A stretch of 64,000 nucleotides of DNA from Pseudomonas khavaziana (GTDB taxonomy: Bacteria > Pseudomonadota > Gammaproteobacteria > Pseudomonadales > Pseudomonadaceae). Positions 48,754 to 58,699 of this stretch are shown here, piece after piece; within the stretch, counting starts at the first letter, position 1, and each line of letters starts with the position of its first letter. The stretch lies in contig NZ_JAHSTT010000006.1 in assembly GCF_019145205.1 (NCBI RefSeq), positions 186,001-250,000 of the forward strand, read 5' to 3'. The notes beneath the pieces were generated by a model. That model had not been told where the DNA came from and ran no database searches. It worked only from the letters and a program-made list of their open reading frames with translations. A program made the position numbers and the translations under genes.

Positions 48754-49749
48754 CCAGTTGCTTATGGCTTCAACCAGTTCCATCTTGCACTCCACCGGCA
48801 ACCAATGCCCGCCGGGTAGGCTTGTCACGGTGAGATCTGCGCAGGCCGCCCGCATTGGATCGCCCAGCCGATTACCCTTGATGGTATTCATCTGGTCGTA
48901 ATCGCCGTTCACAAACAGCACGGGTAAAGACAAGTGGCCGCCATTGGGCGCCCTTTGGGCATATTCAATGTTGGCAGCGTCGTTTAAATACCATGCGCAG
49001 GGAGCGCGGAAACCATGGGCCTCGAAGCTGCGCACCAAATGCGCGAAGTCTGCCTGCGGCCAGAGCGCAAGGTCTGGCTGGGTGAGTGGCGCCCGGTGCG
49101 CCTGGCCAAACCGTCCGCCTTTGCGGGTCACTTCGGCATTGGCTGCAACCCTGCCGGTACTCGCCGGGTCGCCTCGTCGATAAATCGACGCCAGCGATGC
49201 AGCTTTATCCGCATCAAGGTCAGCAATAGCGGATTCAAAGTGTGTGTTGTAGTAGCGGTAATAATCCCATTGACCGTCCGGATACTTGTCCGCCGGATAG
49301 ATCGAGCGGTCAACCAGTGGGACGAGTGTCGGCAGGGCGTTAGTGGTGGGGAAGTACGGAACCGAAATCAATACAACACCGCGGCTGCGCTGGGGTTCAT
49401 GAGCGGCCAGTTCACCCGCCACAACACTGCCCCAATCGTGGCCCACCCAGATGGCGGGCCTGCCACCGAGATGGTCGTGAAGTTCTGCCATGTCGGCCAC
49501 GATGTTTTCAAGGGTGTACGCATGCGTGGGGGCTGGTGCAGAAGAGCTGCCATAACCGCGCATGTCGGGTGCAACGCAGTGCCAGCCTTGTGCAGCGAAC
49601 GCTTCTATCTGTGCGCGCCAGATCAGGCTGAGCTCCGGCCAACCGTGCAGGAACAGCATCAATGGCCCATCGGCTGGTCCCATCTCTACATAGTACGTCG
49701 TATGGCGCGGGGTCTTGAGGACACGCGAGGTCAGCTTGGAAGTGGACAC
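48730..49749 (-). CDS. Alpha/beta hydrolase, epoxide-hydrolase-like
   Basis: 339-residue alpha/beta hydrolase. HGWPE oxyanion-hole segment near residue 35, nucleophile Asp in GHDWGS (about 104) and His in PGGHWLP near the C-terminus form the triad of soluble epoxide hydrolases (Asp nucleophile). Cap-domain tyrosines (DYYRYYNTHF) would activate the epoxide. Substrate unknown. It converges on and overlaps the hypothetical gene at 48049 by 24 bp. Confidence 0.82.
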   Translation of the reverse strand: MSTSKLTSRVLKTPRHTTYYVEMGPADGPLMLFLHGWPELSLIWRAQIEAFAAQGWHCVAPDMRGYGSSSAPAPTHAYTLENIVADMAELHDHLGGRPAIWVGHDWGSVVAGELAAHEPQRSRGVVLISVPYFPTTNALPTLVPLVDRSIYPADKYPDGQWDYYRYYNTHFESAIADLDADKAASLASIYRRGDPASTGRVAANAEVTRKGGRFGQAHRAPLTQPDLALWPQADFAHLVRSFEAHGFRAPCAWYLNDAANIEYAQRAPNGGHLSLPVLFVNGDYDQMNTIKGNRLGDPMRAACADLTVTSLPGGHWLPVECKMELVEAISNWLRSRRLG

Positions 49750-49989
49750 AGTCTCTCCTCATGCTACGTCGGCTGATAAACTCGAAGCGGCGACACTATA
49801 CTGAGCGGTATGCTTAATGTTTCGTTCCCATTTTTAGCCTTCCAGCGCCTCTGGCGTCCCAGGCAAAGTCTTGCATGTGAATGAAATTTATCCACGGTGG
49901 AATGTCTTCTCAGCACATACACTCAGGGAAGAGCTGAAGGCGGCAGTAGCAGGCGCGTTTTTCAACACAGGTGCTGTGAGGATGGAAGT

Positions 49990-52173
49990 ATGTTGAATGT
50001 TGACCAGTCCCCCAGAGCCACACGCGAATCCAGTGAGTACGAGAGCCTGGTCGCGATGGGGACTCACTTGCTCGATGTGATTCCTGGGGCGATCTACCTC
50101 TGTGACCGCGACGGGTGGCTTGTCAGGTTCAACAGCGAAGCAGTTGATTTGTGGGGACGAACACCTGCCCTGGGTAAGTATGGGGACCGCTATTGCGGCT
50201 CATATCGACTTTATACGACAGACGGCGCGTCATTGGCGGTCGACGAATGTCCGATGGCGTCGACGCTCAACGCAGGCCTGTGTGCGCGTAACCAGGAAGT
50301 CATGATTGAGCGCCCGGACGGGTCGCGATTCGTTGCGCTCATGAATATCCGCACCCTCAGAGATCGGCATGGAGAAATCCAAGGCGCGATCAATTGCTTT
50401 CAGGACGTCTCGGCGCACCACGCAATAGCCGAAGAACTGCGGCGCAAAAGCTCCGATCTCGAAGACTTTTTCGAAAACAGCGCCGTGGGCCTGCATATTG
50501 TCAGTGGCGAGGGCATTATCCTGCGCGCCAATAAAGCCGAGTTGTCCCTGTTGGGCTATACCGCGGACGAGTACATCGGCCGTCATATCACTGAATTTCA
50601 TGTGGATGAACCGGTCATCGGCGACATCCTGCATAAACTCGGCAGCGGTGATTGCCTGAACAGTTACCCGGCGCGCCTGCGGGCCAGGGACGGCACTATC
50701 AGGCACGTCGCGATTACCTCGAATGGGCGATTCGAAGACGGTAAATTCTTCAACACACGTTGCTTCACCATTGACGTGACCCGCGTGCACGATGCTGAAA
50801 CCGGACGTCAGGAGAGCGATGACCGGCTGGCGGCGACCTACGAGGCGGCGACCATCGGCATTGCCGAGGCGGGCGAGGACGGCCGTCTGCTGAGGGTCAA
50901 TGATGCCCTTTGCACCATGCTCGGGCGTTCTCGAGAGCAATTGCTGGCGATGACCTTCCTGGACTACGCCCACCCAGACAGTGTCGAGCAGGACGCGGCG
51001 TTATACGCCCGGCAGGTGGCGGGTGAACTGGACAACTACGTGCTGCGCAAACGGGCGGTGAAGCTCGATGGCCAGGCGCTTTACCTGGATGTGCATAGCT
51101 CCTCGGTCAGGGCGCCCGATGGCCGGTTCCGCTATGGTGTGCGGGTCATCCAGGACGTCACGCTGGCCCGAGAAATGGAAAACCGCGTGCGTGAAAGTGA
51201 GCGGCACATGCGCGATCTGCTCGAGGCCATGCCGGCGGCGGTCTACACCACCGACGCCGAGGGGCGTATCACCTTCTTTAACCGTGCGGCCGTCGAGTTA
51301 TCGGGACGCACGCCGCAACTGGGGGACCTGTGGTGTGTCACCTGGAAACTGTTTAACACCGATGGCTCTTTTCTGCCTCACGACCAATGCCCGATGGCCG
51401 TGGCGCTCAAGGAAAACCGCGCCATACGCGGCGTCGAGGCCGTCGCCGAGCGCCCGGATGGCACCCGCGTGCCTTTCACGCCATATCCGACCCCGTTGCA
51501 CGACGCCGAAGGCAACCTGATCGGCGCGATCAACATGCTCGTGGATATTACCGAGCGCAAGCAGGCCGAAGACCGACAAAAGAACTTGATCGACGAACTC
51601 AATCATCGGGTCAAGAACACCCTGGCCACGGTCCAGTCCCTGGCGTCCCAGACCGCACGCAACGCGCAGGATGCCAAAGACGGCTACACCCGGTTCGAAG
51701 CCCGGCTGCTGGCCTTGTCGCGTGCCCACGACCTGTTGACCAAGCGGCACTGGGGCCTTACGCCGCTGGGAGTGCTGGCCCAGGAAGTGTTGGTGCCGGT
51801 GTTTGGTCATGATTCCGGTCGCGTGGTGATCGCCGGTGATGCCGTCGAGGTCGACACCCGCGTCGCCCTGAACCTGACCATGACGCTCAATGAACTGGCG
51901 ATCAACGCCCTTAAATACGGAGCGATGTCCACCGACCCCGGGACACTCACGGTGGCCTGGAGCGTTCTACCGCAGCCGAGCGGCGCGCTGCTCACCGTGG
52001 ACTGGCGCGAACAGGGAGGGCCTGCGGTGTCCACGCCGGAGCGCGAAGGCTTGGGTTCGCGGTTGATGAAGCGCTGCATCGAGCGTGATCTAGGCGGTTC
52101 GTTCGAACTCGACTTCGCCCGTGAGGGCGTTCACTGCCGCTTCTCGTTTATGCTCGCTGAGAACCAGACATGA
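49990..52173 (+). CDS. Multi-PAS HWE-family sensor histidine kinase
   Basis: 727-residue soluble kinase. Four PAS-like regions occupy about 20-525 (IPGAIYLCDRDGWLVRFN, FFENSAVGLHIVSGEGIILRAN, TYEAATIGIAEAGEDGRLLRVN, MPAAVYTTDAEGRITFFN). The first and last share the WGRTP/SGRTP and DECPMA/DQCPMA pattern, so they are duplicates. The kinase part has the HWE phosphoacceptor ELNHRVKNTLATVQSLA, and an ATPase with NELAINALKYGAMS. No membrane segment. ATG 49990 has GAGGATGGAAG upstream. The stop overlaps the receiver gene as ATGA. Confidence 0.87.
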   Translation: MLNVDQSPRATRESSEYESLVAMGTHLLDVIPGAIYLCDRDGWLVRFNSEAVDLWGRTPALGKYGDRYCGSYRLYTTDGASLAVDECPMASTLNAGLCARNQEVMIERPDGSRFVALMNIRTLRDRHGEIQGAINCFQDVSAHHAIAEELRRKSSDLEDFFENSAVGLHIVSGEGIILRANKAELSLLGYTADEYIGRHITEFHVDEPVIGDILHKLGSGDCLNSYPARLRARDGTIRHVAITSNGRFEDGKFFNTRCFTIDVTRVHDAETGRQESDDRLAATYEAATIGIAEAGEDGRLLRVNDALCTMLGRSREQLLAMTFLDYAHPDSVEQDAALYARQVAGELDNYVLRKRAVKLDGQALYLDVHSSSVRAPDGRFRYGVRVIQDVTLAREMENRVRESERHMRDLLEAMPAAVYTTDAEGRITFFNRAAVELSGRTPQLGDLWCVTWKLFNTDGSFLPHDQCPMAVALKENRAIRGVEAVAERPDGTRVPFTPYPTPLHDAEGNLIGAINMLVDITERKQAEDRQKNLIDELNHRVKNTLATVQSLASQTARNAQDAKDGYTRFEARLLALSRAHDLLTKRHWGLTPLGVLAQEVLVPVFGHDSGRVVIAGDAVEVDTRVALNLTMTLNELAINALKYGAMSTDPGTLTVAWSVLPQPSGALLTVDWREQGGPAVSTPEREGLGSRLMKRCIERDLGGSFELDFAREGVHCRFSFMLAENQT

Positions 52174-52532
52174 CCACATTCCCAGGCACCAAAGTGCTCC
52201 TGGTTGAAGACGAAGGCACCATCGCCATGTTGATCGAGGAAATGCTCGAAGACCTGGAGTGCACCGTAGTCGCCTCCGTGGCCCAACTCGCCAAAGCGGT
52301 GCAAGTGGCAGATGTGGTGGATGTCGACTTGGCGATCCTGGATGTGAACATTGCTGGAGAGCGGGTTTTCCCTGTGGCGCGGATTCTGCGGGCCCGCCAC
52401 ATTCCGTTTTTGTTCAGTACGGGCTACGGCGGCAGCGGCTTGCCGGAAGAGTTTAGTGACTGTCCGGTGCTGCATAAGCCGTTTGCGGAAAAAGACCTTC
52501 GGTTGAAAATTGCGTTGCTGTTGGAGTCTTAA
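52170..52532 (+). CDS. Stand-alone response-regulator receiver
   Basis: 120-residue receiver domain only. Acidic pocket LLVEDEGT, phosphoacceptor Asp58 in LAILDVNIAG and Lys in LHKPFAEKDL. It lacks an output domain. It overlaps the HWE kinase by 4 bp and is its likely target. Such receivers in HWE systems may pass phosphate to a further protein; that partner is not visible here. Confidence 0.88.
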   Translation: MTTFPGTKVLLVEDEGTIAMLIEEMLEDLECTVVASVAQLAKAVQVADVVDVDLAILDVNIAGERVFPVARILRARHIPFLFSTGYGGSGLPEEFSDCPVLHKPFAEKDLRLKIALLLES

Positions 52533-52610
52533 GTAAACCCACGACCCGCTTGGGAACAACATTGCCGTTTTCCATAATGCCAAGCCATTTACGAACAGCG
52601 TTCAACCTAC

Positions 52611-52647
52611 AAAAAAAGTCCGGGCAAGCGCAGCGGCATTCCCGGAC
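52611..52647 (-). terminator. Rho-independent terminator after the dehydratase gene
   Basis: On the minus strand GTCCGGG pairs with CCCGGAC (52641-52647 and 52618-52624) and is followed by seven U residues (52611-52617). It ends the transporter-dehydratase transcript. Confidence 0.85.
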
Positions 52648-52681
52648 CAAAGGTTGCTACATGCTCATCAGACTCCCCTAA

Positions 52682-53956
52682 TCAAAACCTCGGCTTGACC
52701 GCCTTCCACGCCGGGTCATAACGCTGCATCTGCCGCACGTCGTCGCGCTGGCGAATGCCACAGGTCAGGTATTGATCATGCAGCTTGCCGAGCTGATCGT
52801 GGTCCAGCTCCAGGCCCAACCCCGGGGCCCGGGTGATTTTCACGCAGCCATCGACAATCGGCAGCTTGCCGCCCTTGATCACTTCTTCGTCCGGCTCTTG
52901 CCAGGGGTAATGGGTGTCGCAGGCATAATCGAGGTTGGGCACCGAGGCGGCGACGTGGGCCATGGCCATCAGGCTGATACCCAGGTGCGAATTGGAGTGC
53001 ATGGACACCCCCAGGCCAAAGGTCTCGCACATTTTTGCCAGCACTTGGGTGTCGCGCAGGCCGCCCCAGTAGTGGTGGTCGGCGAGGACGATCTGCACGC
53101 TGTCCTGCGCCACGCTGCGGCGTAACTCTTCGAAATCGGTGACCACCATGTTGGTCGCCAGCGCCAGGCCGGTGCGTTTATGCAACTGGGCCATGCCCTC
53201 CAGGCCCGGCGTAGGGTCTTCGTAATATTGCAGGTCATCACCGAGCAGTTCGGCCATGCGGATCGAGGTTTCCAGCGACCAGTTACCGTTCGGATCAATG
53301 CGCAGCGGATAGCCGGGAAACGCCTTTTTCAAGGCCTTGATGCACGCCACTTCATGCTCCGGCGGCAAGGTACCGGCCTTGAGCTTGATGCTCTTGAAGC
53401 CATAGGCCTCGATCATCCGCCGCGCCTGGGCAACGATCTGCTCTTCGTTCAGCGCCTCGCCCCAGCTGTCCGGCCTGTAGGGTGAATCCACGTGTTGCGC
53501 ATATTTGAAGAATAAATAGGCGCTGAACGGAATCTCATCGCGTATCGCCCCGCCCAGCAGGTCCACCAAGGGTAGGTTCAGGGCATGTGCCTGCAGATCG
53601 AGGAACGCCACTTCGAACGCCGAATAGGCATTGCTCACCGCTTTGCTCGCGTGGGAGCCCGGGGCCAGTTCGGCGCCGCCCAGGGTCGGCGGTTTGTTCG
53701 CCGCCACCGTGGCTTGGACAATGGCCCGCAGGTGATTGAGATTGAACGGGTCAAGACCGATCAGCTGACTTTGCAACTGCTGCTGGATCGCCAGCGCCGG
53801 AGCGTCGCCGTAGCTTTCACCGAGGCCGATGTAGCCGGTGTCGCTTTCGATCTCAATGATCGAGCGCAGAGCAAAGGGTTCGTGAATGCCGCTGGCATTG
53901 AGCAAAGGCGGATCACGGAAGGCGATGGGGGTGACGGTGACGCGGGTGATTTTCAA
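52682..53956 (-). CDS. gudD: Glucarate dehydratase-type enolase-superfamily enzyme
   Basis: 424-residue enolase-superfamily protein. Active-site segments are KLKAG (KxK), RIDPNGNW and YYEDP (metal ligands), ATNMV, SMHSNSHLG (catalytic His) and CDTHYPWQ. This set fits glucarate dehydratases, which convert D-glucarate to 5-keto-4-deoxyglucarate; substrate is inferred. The start is a TTG overlapping the transporter stop (TTGA), with GGGAG upstream. The usual family protein is about 440-446 residues. Confidence 0.83.
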   Translation of the reverse strand: MKITRVTVTPIAFRDPPLLNASGIHEPFALRSIIEIESDTGYIGLGESYGDAPALAIQQQLQSQLIGLDPFNLNHLRAIVQATVAANKPPTLGGAELAPGSHASKAVSNAYSAFEVAFLDLQAHALNLPLVDLLGGAIRDEIPFSAYLFFKYAQHVDSPYRPDSWGEALNEEQIVAQARRMIEAYGFKSIKLKAGTLPPEHEVACIKALKKAFPGYPLRIDPNGNWSLETSIRMAELLGDDLQYYEDPTPGLEGMAQLHKRTGLALATNMVVTDFEELRRSVAQDSVQIVLADHHYWGGLRDTQVLAKMCETFGLGVSMHSNSHLGISLMAMAHVAASVPNLDYACDTHYPWQEPDEEVIKGGKLPIVDGCVKITRAPGLGLELDHDQLGKLHDQYLTCGIRQRDDVRQMQRYDPAWKAVKPRF

Positions 53957-55341
53957 GAGGCTGCTCCCGTTGCATCAGATTTCAGGGCTGGGTGACTCAT
54001 CGGCGGCTTCTTTGGCGCAGTGTCTTTGCACGGCGCGTTCGGAACCTCGCCACGCGGCGCGGTTCGGGCAAAAAAGATCACCACGGCAGCCACCAGCGAA
54101 ACGCCGGCCAAACCGTACAGCCCGCCCTCGATGGACCCGGTGGTCTGCTCCAGCAAGCCGAACGTGGTCGGGGCCACGAAGCCGCCAAGGTTACCGATGG
54201 AGTTGATCAGGGCGATCACCGCTGCCGCGATGCGCGCATCCAGGTAGCCTTGCGGGATTGGCCAGAACAGTGCCGAGGCGGCCTTGAAGCCGATCGCGGC
54301 GAAACAGATGGCGACGAAGGCGAAGACCGGCCCGCCGAAGGTGGACATGAACATGCCGAACGAGGCGATCAACAGCGTCAGCGCGACCCACGCCTGCTGG
54401 TATTTCCATTTGCTGGCCATGGCGGCGAAGCCGTACATGGCGATGATGGAAATGATCCATGGGATCGAATTGAACAGCCCGACCTGGAAGTCACCGAGAT
54501 TGCCCATCTTCTTGATCATGCTCGGCAGCCAGAACGTGGCGCCGTAGATGGTCAGGGCAATGGAAAAGTAGATGAAGCAGAACAGCGCGATCTGTTTGTC
54601 GGCCAGCAATTTGAACATCGACGGCTTGACCGTCTGCGTGGCTTCCCGGGCCCGCTGCTCCTGGTCGATGGCGGCGATCAGCGCGGCTTTTTCTTCCTCG
54701 CTGAGCCACTTGGCCTCCCGTGGGTGGGATTGCAGCCAGAACCAGACAAAACCGCAGAGGGCGATGGACGCAAAGCCCTCGACCAGGAACATCCACTGCC
54801 AGCCGTGCAGGTTCAAGCCATCGATGTGCAGCAGCGCGCCGGACACCGGGCCGGAGATCACCGAGGCGATGGCCGAGCCACTGAGGAAAATCGCCATGGC
54901 CTTGCCGCGTTCGGTCGAGGGCAGCCATTGGGTGAAGTAGTAAATGATGCCGGGAAAGAAGCCGGCTTCCGCGGCGCCGAGGACAAAGCGCAGCACATAG
55001 AAGCTGGTTTCACCCTGGACGAAGGCCATGGCCATCGCGGCGGCGCCCCAGGTGAACATGATGCGCGTCAGCCAGGCGCGGGCGCCATAGCGTTGCAGCA
55101 GTAGATTGGAGGGCACTTCGAAGATCGCATAACCGACGAAGAACAGCCCGGCGCCCAGGCCATAGGCGGCAGCGCCGATGCCCAGGTCGGTTTCCATATG
55201 GCTGCGCACAAAGCCGATATTGACCCGGTCGATGTAGTTGACGATGAACATGATCACGAATAACGGCAGGACGTGGCGCTTGACCTTGGCGGCAGCCCGG
55301 GCAAGCACGTTCGGGTCCGGTGGACTCTGCAGGGTATTCAA
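53953..55341 (-). CDS. Anion:cation symporter family transporter, glucarate-type
   Basis: About 462-residue, 12-helix major facilitator of the ACS group (GudP-like): FIVNYIDRVNIGFVR, AEAGFFPGIIYYFTQWLP and FFARTAP. It likely imports the sugar acid used by the dehydratase. The TTG at 55341 has GGGAG at seven bases; no ATG is suitably placed, and the frame extends upstream into non-coding DNA. It is divergent from a LysR gene. TCTAATC (55418-55424) and GATTAGA (55450-55456) form an inverted pair that could be the LysR operator. Confidence 0.8.
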   Translation of the reverse strand: MNTLQSPPDPNVLARAAAKVKRHVLPLFVIMFIVNYIDRVNIGFVRSHMETDLGIGAAAYGLGAGLFFVGYAIFEVPSNLLLQRYGARAWLTRIMFTWGAAAMAMAFVQGETSFYVLRFVLGAAEAGFFPGIIYYFTQWLPSTERGKAMAIFLSGSAIASVISGPVSGALLHIDGLNLHGWQWMFLVEGFASIALCGFVWFWLQSHPREAKWLSEEEKAALIAAIDQEQRAREATQTVKPSMFKLLADKQIALFCFIYFSIALTIYGATFWLPSMIKKMGNLGDFQVGLFNSIPWIISIIAMYGFAAMASKWKYQQAWVALTLLIASFGMFMSTFGGPVFAFVAICFAAIGFKAASALFWPIPQGYLDARIAAAVIALINSIGNLGGFVAPTTFGLLEQTTGSIEGGLYGLAGVSLVAAVVIFFARTAPRGEVPNAPCKDTAPKKPPMSHPALKSDATGAAS

Positions 55342-55459
55342 TGAGCGACTCCCGATCGTTGTTTTTGTGGGGATTGCTGGTGACGTAGGTCGATCATGGA
55401 CGCGGGTATTGATCCCGTCTAATCTAACTTGGCATTCGATTGATACCTGGATTAGATCA

Positions 55460-56365
55460 ATGTTCGAACTGAGCCATCTGCGCTGTTTCACCACCGTCGC
55501 CACTGAACTGAATTTCCGCCGCGCTGCCGAACGGCTGAACATGACCCAGCCGCCGCTCAGCCGGCAGATCCAGTTGCTGGAGCATCACTTGGGCGTCGAG
55601 CTGTTCACCCGTAACACCCGCAACGTCGCCCTTACCGCGGCCGGCCGGGCGTTTTTCATCGAGGCGCAGAACCTGCTCGAGCGCGCCCAGCAGGCCGCAG
55701 TGACCGCCCGGCGTTTTGCCCAGGGCGACATCGGCTCGGTGAATATCGGCTTCGTCGGCAGCGCGGTGTACGAGTTCCTGCCCAAGGTCATAGCCGAGAC
55801 ACGCATCACCCAGCCCCACGTGCGAATCGACCTGTCGGAAATGAACACCTACCAGCAGCACGAGGCCTTGCGCGCTCGACGTATCGACCTGGGCATTGCC
55901 CGCGCACCGCTGCTGGAACCCGGGTACGCCACCGAATGCCTGGTCCGCGAGCCTTTTGTGCTGGCCGTCCCCAACACCCATCCACTGGCTGATGCCAAAA
56001 CCGTGTCGGTCAAGGACCTCGACGGCCAGCCGTTCCTGATGTACTCCCACGCCGCCTATCCGCCGTTCAACGAACTGCTGACCGGCATGCTGCGCTCTGC
56101 CCGCGTCGCCCCGGATTATGTGCAGTGGCTCGGCTCATCCCTGACCATCCTCGCCCTGGTCAACGCCGCCATGGGCCTGGCGCTGGTCCCCCGTTGCGCC
56201 ACCAGCGTAGTGTTCAAGAACGTGGTATTCCGCGATATCGACCTGGGCGAGGGCGTACAAAGCGAGCTTCATCTGATCTGGCGCGAGAACAACGACAACC
56301 CGGCGTTCGCGATGCTGCTGGAAGGGATTCGGCACGCGGTGCGCGACGGGTGGGGAGGAGGGTGA
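55460..56365 (+). CDS. LysR-family regulator, sugar-acid locus
   Basis: 301-residue LysR regulator with N-terminal HTH (LRCFTTVATELNFRRAAERLN, TQPPLSRQIQLLE) and periplasmic-binding-like sensor domain. GLALVPRC is the typical late segment. It is divergent from the transporter and dehydratase, which it probably controls. ATG 55460 starts the motif; earlier codons in the frame lack support. Ligand unknown. Confidence 0.87.
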   Translation: MFELSHLRCFTTVATELNFRRAAERLNMTQPPLSRQIQLLEHHLGVELFTRNTRNVALTAAGRAFFIEAQNLLERAQQAAVTARRFAQGDIGSVNIGFVGSAVYEFLPKVIAETRITQPHVRIDLSEMNTYQQHEALRARRIDLGIARAPLLEPGYATECLVREPFVLAVPNTHPLADAKTVSVKDLDGQPFLMYSHAAYPPFNELLTGMLRSARVAPDYVQWLGSSLTILALVNAAMGLALVPRCATSVVFKNVVFRDIDLGEGVQSELHLIWRENNDNPAFAMLLEGIRHAVRDGWGGG

Positions 56366-56400
56366 GGGGCCTGGTCTTGGCGAAAGCTGCGCAGCCAGGG

Positions 56401-56948
56401 GCATGGTTATCTACACAACTCTGACGTAGCGCCGTCAGTAACCACGATGCGAAGCGAGCCGCTCTTGATCTTGATCTTGATCTGCTTTTGATCTCAGGCG
56501 CCCCGTCAAACCACGCTGGCCGGAATTCGACAGGGATTTGGGGGGTAAACCGGCAGGGATGCCGGTTTAGCCGCCCCGCGCCATGGATGGCGCGTGGCGG
56601 CGGCCCCCAAAATCCATGGCGGATTACGGGTACACCGAGCCTAAGCGAGGTGCCGAGTGGTGGGGCGAGGACCTTTTGCTTACTTTTGGCTGGGCCGGCA
56701 TTCCGGTCCTTCCAAAAGTGAGCCGCTGTAAGAGCGGAACCCTAAGTGGCCGTTACCGCAGCAATGGATATGTACTCGGTCTGATCCAGCATCCTGGTCG
56801 GCCCTGAGGCCGCCATCGGGAGCAAGTCGAATCGTCGCACCGCCCCTCCCACATTTGCACCGCTCGGCATCAGTTGAATCCCTGTCGTCCGTTAGGCCGT
56901 CACAGGAGCCGGTTCAGGCCCACGCCAAAGTCGTGTAGATACCCATGC
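56401..56948 (+). repeat. Composite intergenic repeat, copy D (full length)
   Basis: Ends GCATGGTTATCTACACAACT (56401) and the complementary sequence at 56927-56948 are inverted as in copy A. The core is the copy A hairpin, but one arm is partly decayed (CCCCAAAATCCATGGCGG). It contains TTGATC three times in tandem. It occupies most of the 716-bp gap 56366-57081; from 56949 to 57081 only the leader of the next gene is present and I recognise no promoter. Open frames in it are not credible. Confidence 0.87.
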
Positions 56949-57081
56949 CCCCAGGGGGCCAGGCACCCGGGTGCGTCACCTGATGGTCATAAAACAGACG
57001 GAAGGCACATCAGAATCCTAAAGTTGCGAGGTACTGGGCAGATACCCCCTATATCCGCAACACTGTTCAAGGATCGAACTC

Positions 57082-58296
57082 ATGACCCAGCGTCAATCCG
57101 ACCGCATTTCCCTTCCTGATTATCCGCGTTTTTGCTGGTTTGCCCTTATACCGGTCGTGCCTGCCGTTGGGTGGCTGCTGGCGCAATCAGCCTCCTCGGC
57201 CAATCTGCTGGCCAGCGCGGTACTGGTGCTGACGGGCCTGGGTGCTTGTGCCTGGAGCACACATTCGCAGCGCAACGCGGTGCTGCATGCGACGGCGCGG
57301 GCGCAGGCGGATCAGTCGGCGGTGGACGCAGCGCACCACGGCATGGCCTCTCGCGCACAGCTCGATGAAGTGCTGCTCGGTGCCATGCCAATCTGGGCCA
57401 AGCAGGTGGAAAGCTCGCGGCACCAGACCGAAGAAGCGATTGTGAGCCTGGCCAACCGTTTTACCGGGATCGCCGCGCGATTGCAGGAAACGGTACAGGC
57501 CTCGCAGCAGGCTGCCGGCGAATTGGATGGGCAGTCGGCCGACGGCGCGCTCGAGGTGCTGGCGCGCAGCGACAGCGAGCTGAGCCAGGTGATCAATTCG
57601 CTCAAAGCCACACAGACCAGCCGTGACCAGACCCTGGTCCAGGTCCGCAGCCTCACTGCCTATACCAAGGAACTGCGCGCCATGGCCGCCGACGTGGCGG
57701 CGATTGCCGCGCAAACCAACCTGCTGGCCCTCAACGCGGCCATCGAGGCGGCGCGTGCCGGTGAGGCCGGGCGCGGCTTTGCGGTGGTGGCCGATGCGGT
57801 GCGCAGCCTGTCGAACAAATCCAGTGAAACCGGCCAGCAGATGTCGGCCAAGGTCGACATCATCAATAACGCCATCACGCAATTGGTGCAGGCCGCGTCC
57901 AGCAGTGCCGACGAGGACAGCCACTCGGTGGCCGAGTCCGAAAACAGTATTCAGAAAGTGCTCGAGCGCTTCCAGAGCATCACCGGGCGCCTGGCCGAAT
58001 CCGCCGACCTGCTCAAGCAGGAAAGCTACGGCATCCGCGATGAGATGACCGAAGTGCTGGTCAGCCTGCAATTCCAGGACCGCGTCAGCCAGATCCTCAG
58101 CCACGTGCGCGACAACATGCACGCCTTGCACGACCACCTCCTGCAGGCCAGCCAGGCGCCGGACCAGGCGGTGGGCGTCGACGCCCGGCAGTGGCTGGCG
58201 CGCATGGAAGCCACCTATGCCACCGACGAACAGCGGCGCCTGCACCACGGAGTGGCAGCCGCGCAGCCGAATTCCCAAGACATCACCTTTTTTTAA
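57082..58296 (+). CDS. Methyl-accepting chemotaxis protein with two N-terminal helices
   Basis: 404-residue chemoreceptor. Two helices close together near the N-terminus (about 18-56) leave only a very short loop outside, so there is no periplasmic sensor domain. A cytoplasmic coiled coil follows, with the signalling hairpin AAQTNLLALNAAIEAARAGE at about 214-233. It is the first gene of a chemosensory set. The C-terminus QDITFF might be a docking tail. Confidence 0.87.
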   Translation: MTQRQSDRISLPDYPRFCWFALIPVVPAVGWLLAQSASSANLLASAVLVLTGLGACAWSTHSQRNAVLHATARAQADQSAVDAAHHGMASRAQLDEVLLGAMPIWAKQVESSRHQTEEAIVSLANRFTGIAARLQETVQASQQAAGELDGQSADGALEVLARSDSELSQVINSLKATQTSRDQTLVQVRSLTAYTKELRAMAADVAAIAAQTNLLALNAAIEAARAGEAGRGFAVVADAVRSLSNKSSETGQQMSAKVDIINNAITQLVQAASSSADEDSHSVAESENSIQKVLERFQSITGRLAESADLLKQESYGIRDEMTEVLVSLQFQDRVSQILSHVRDNMHALHDHLLQASQAPDQAVGVDARQWLARMEATYATDEQRRLHHGVAAAQPNSQDITFF

Positions 58297-58306
58297 GGAG
58301 TACACC

Positions 58307-58675
58307 ATGGCGAAGAATGTATTAGTGGTCGACGACTCCAGCAGCGTGCGACAAGTGGTCGGCATTGCCTTGAAAAGCGCCGGCTACGACGTGATCGAGG
58401 CCAGCGACGGCAGGGATGCCCTGAGCAAGCTCACCGGGCAGAAAGTCCACCTGATCATCAGCGACGTGAACATGCCCAACATGGACGGCATCACCTTCGT
58501 CAAGGAGGTCAAGAAGCTGGCCAATTACAAGTTCACGCCTATCATCATGCTGACCACCGAGTCCCAGGAATCGAAGAAGGCCGAGGGCCAGGCCGCCGGC
58601 GCCAAGGCCTGGGTGGTCAAGCCGTTCCAGCCGGCGCAAATGCTCGCAGCCGTTTCCAAGCTGATCCTGCCTTGA
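58307..58675 (+). CDS. cheY: CheY-like response regulator
   Basis: 122-residue single receiver. VVDDSSSVR (Asp9, Asp10), phosphoacceptor Asp53 in ISDVNMPNMDG, and KPFQP near the end. GGAG upstream of ATG at 58307 is well placed. It lies between the MCP gene (10 bp gap) and a STAS gene. It would be phosphorylated by the CheA downstream. Confidence 0.9.
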   Translation: MAKNVLVVDDSSSVRQVVGIALKSAGYDVIEASDGRDALSKLTGQKVHLIISDVNMPNMDGITFVKEVKKLANYKFTPIIMLTTESQESKKAEGQAAGAKAWVVKPFQPAQMLAAVSKLILP

Positions 58676-58699
58676 TCATCCGGCGCCAGGGAGGCTGCC

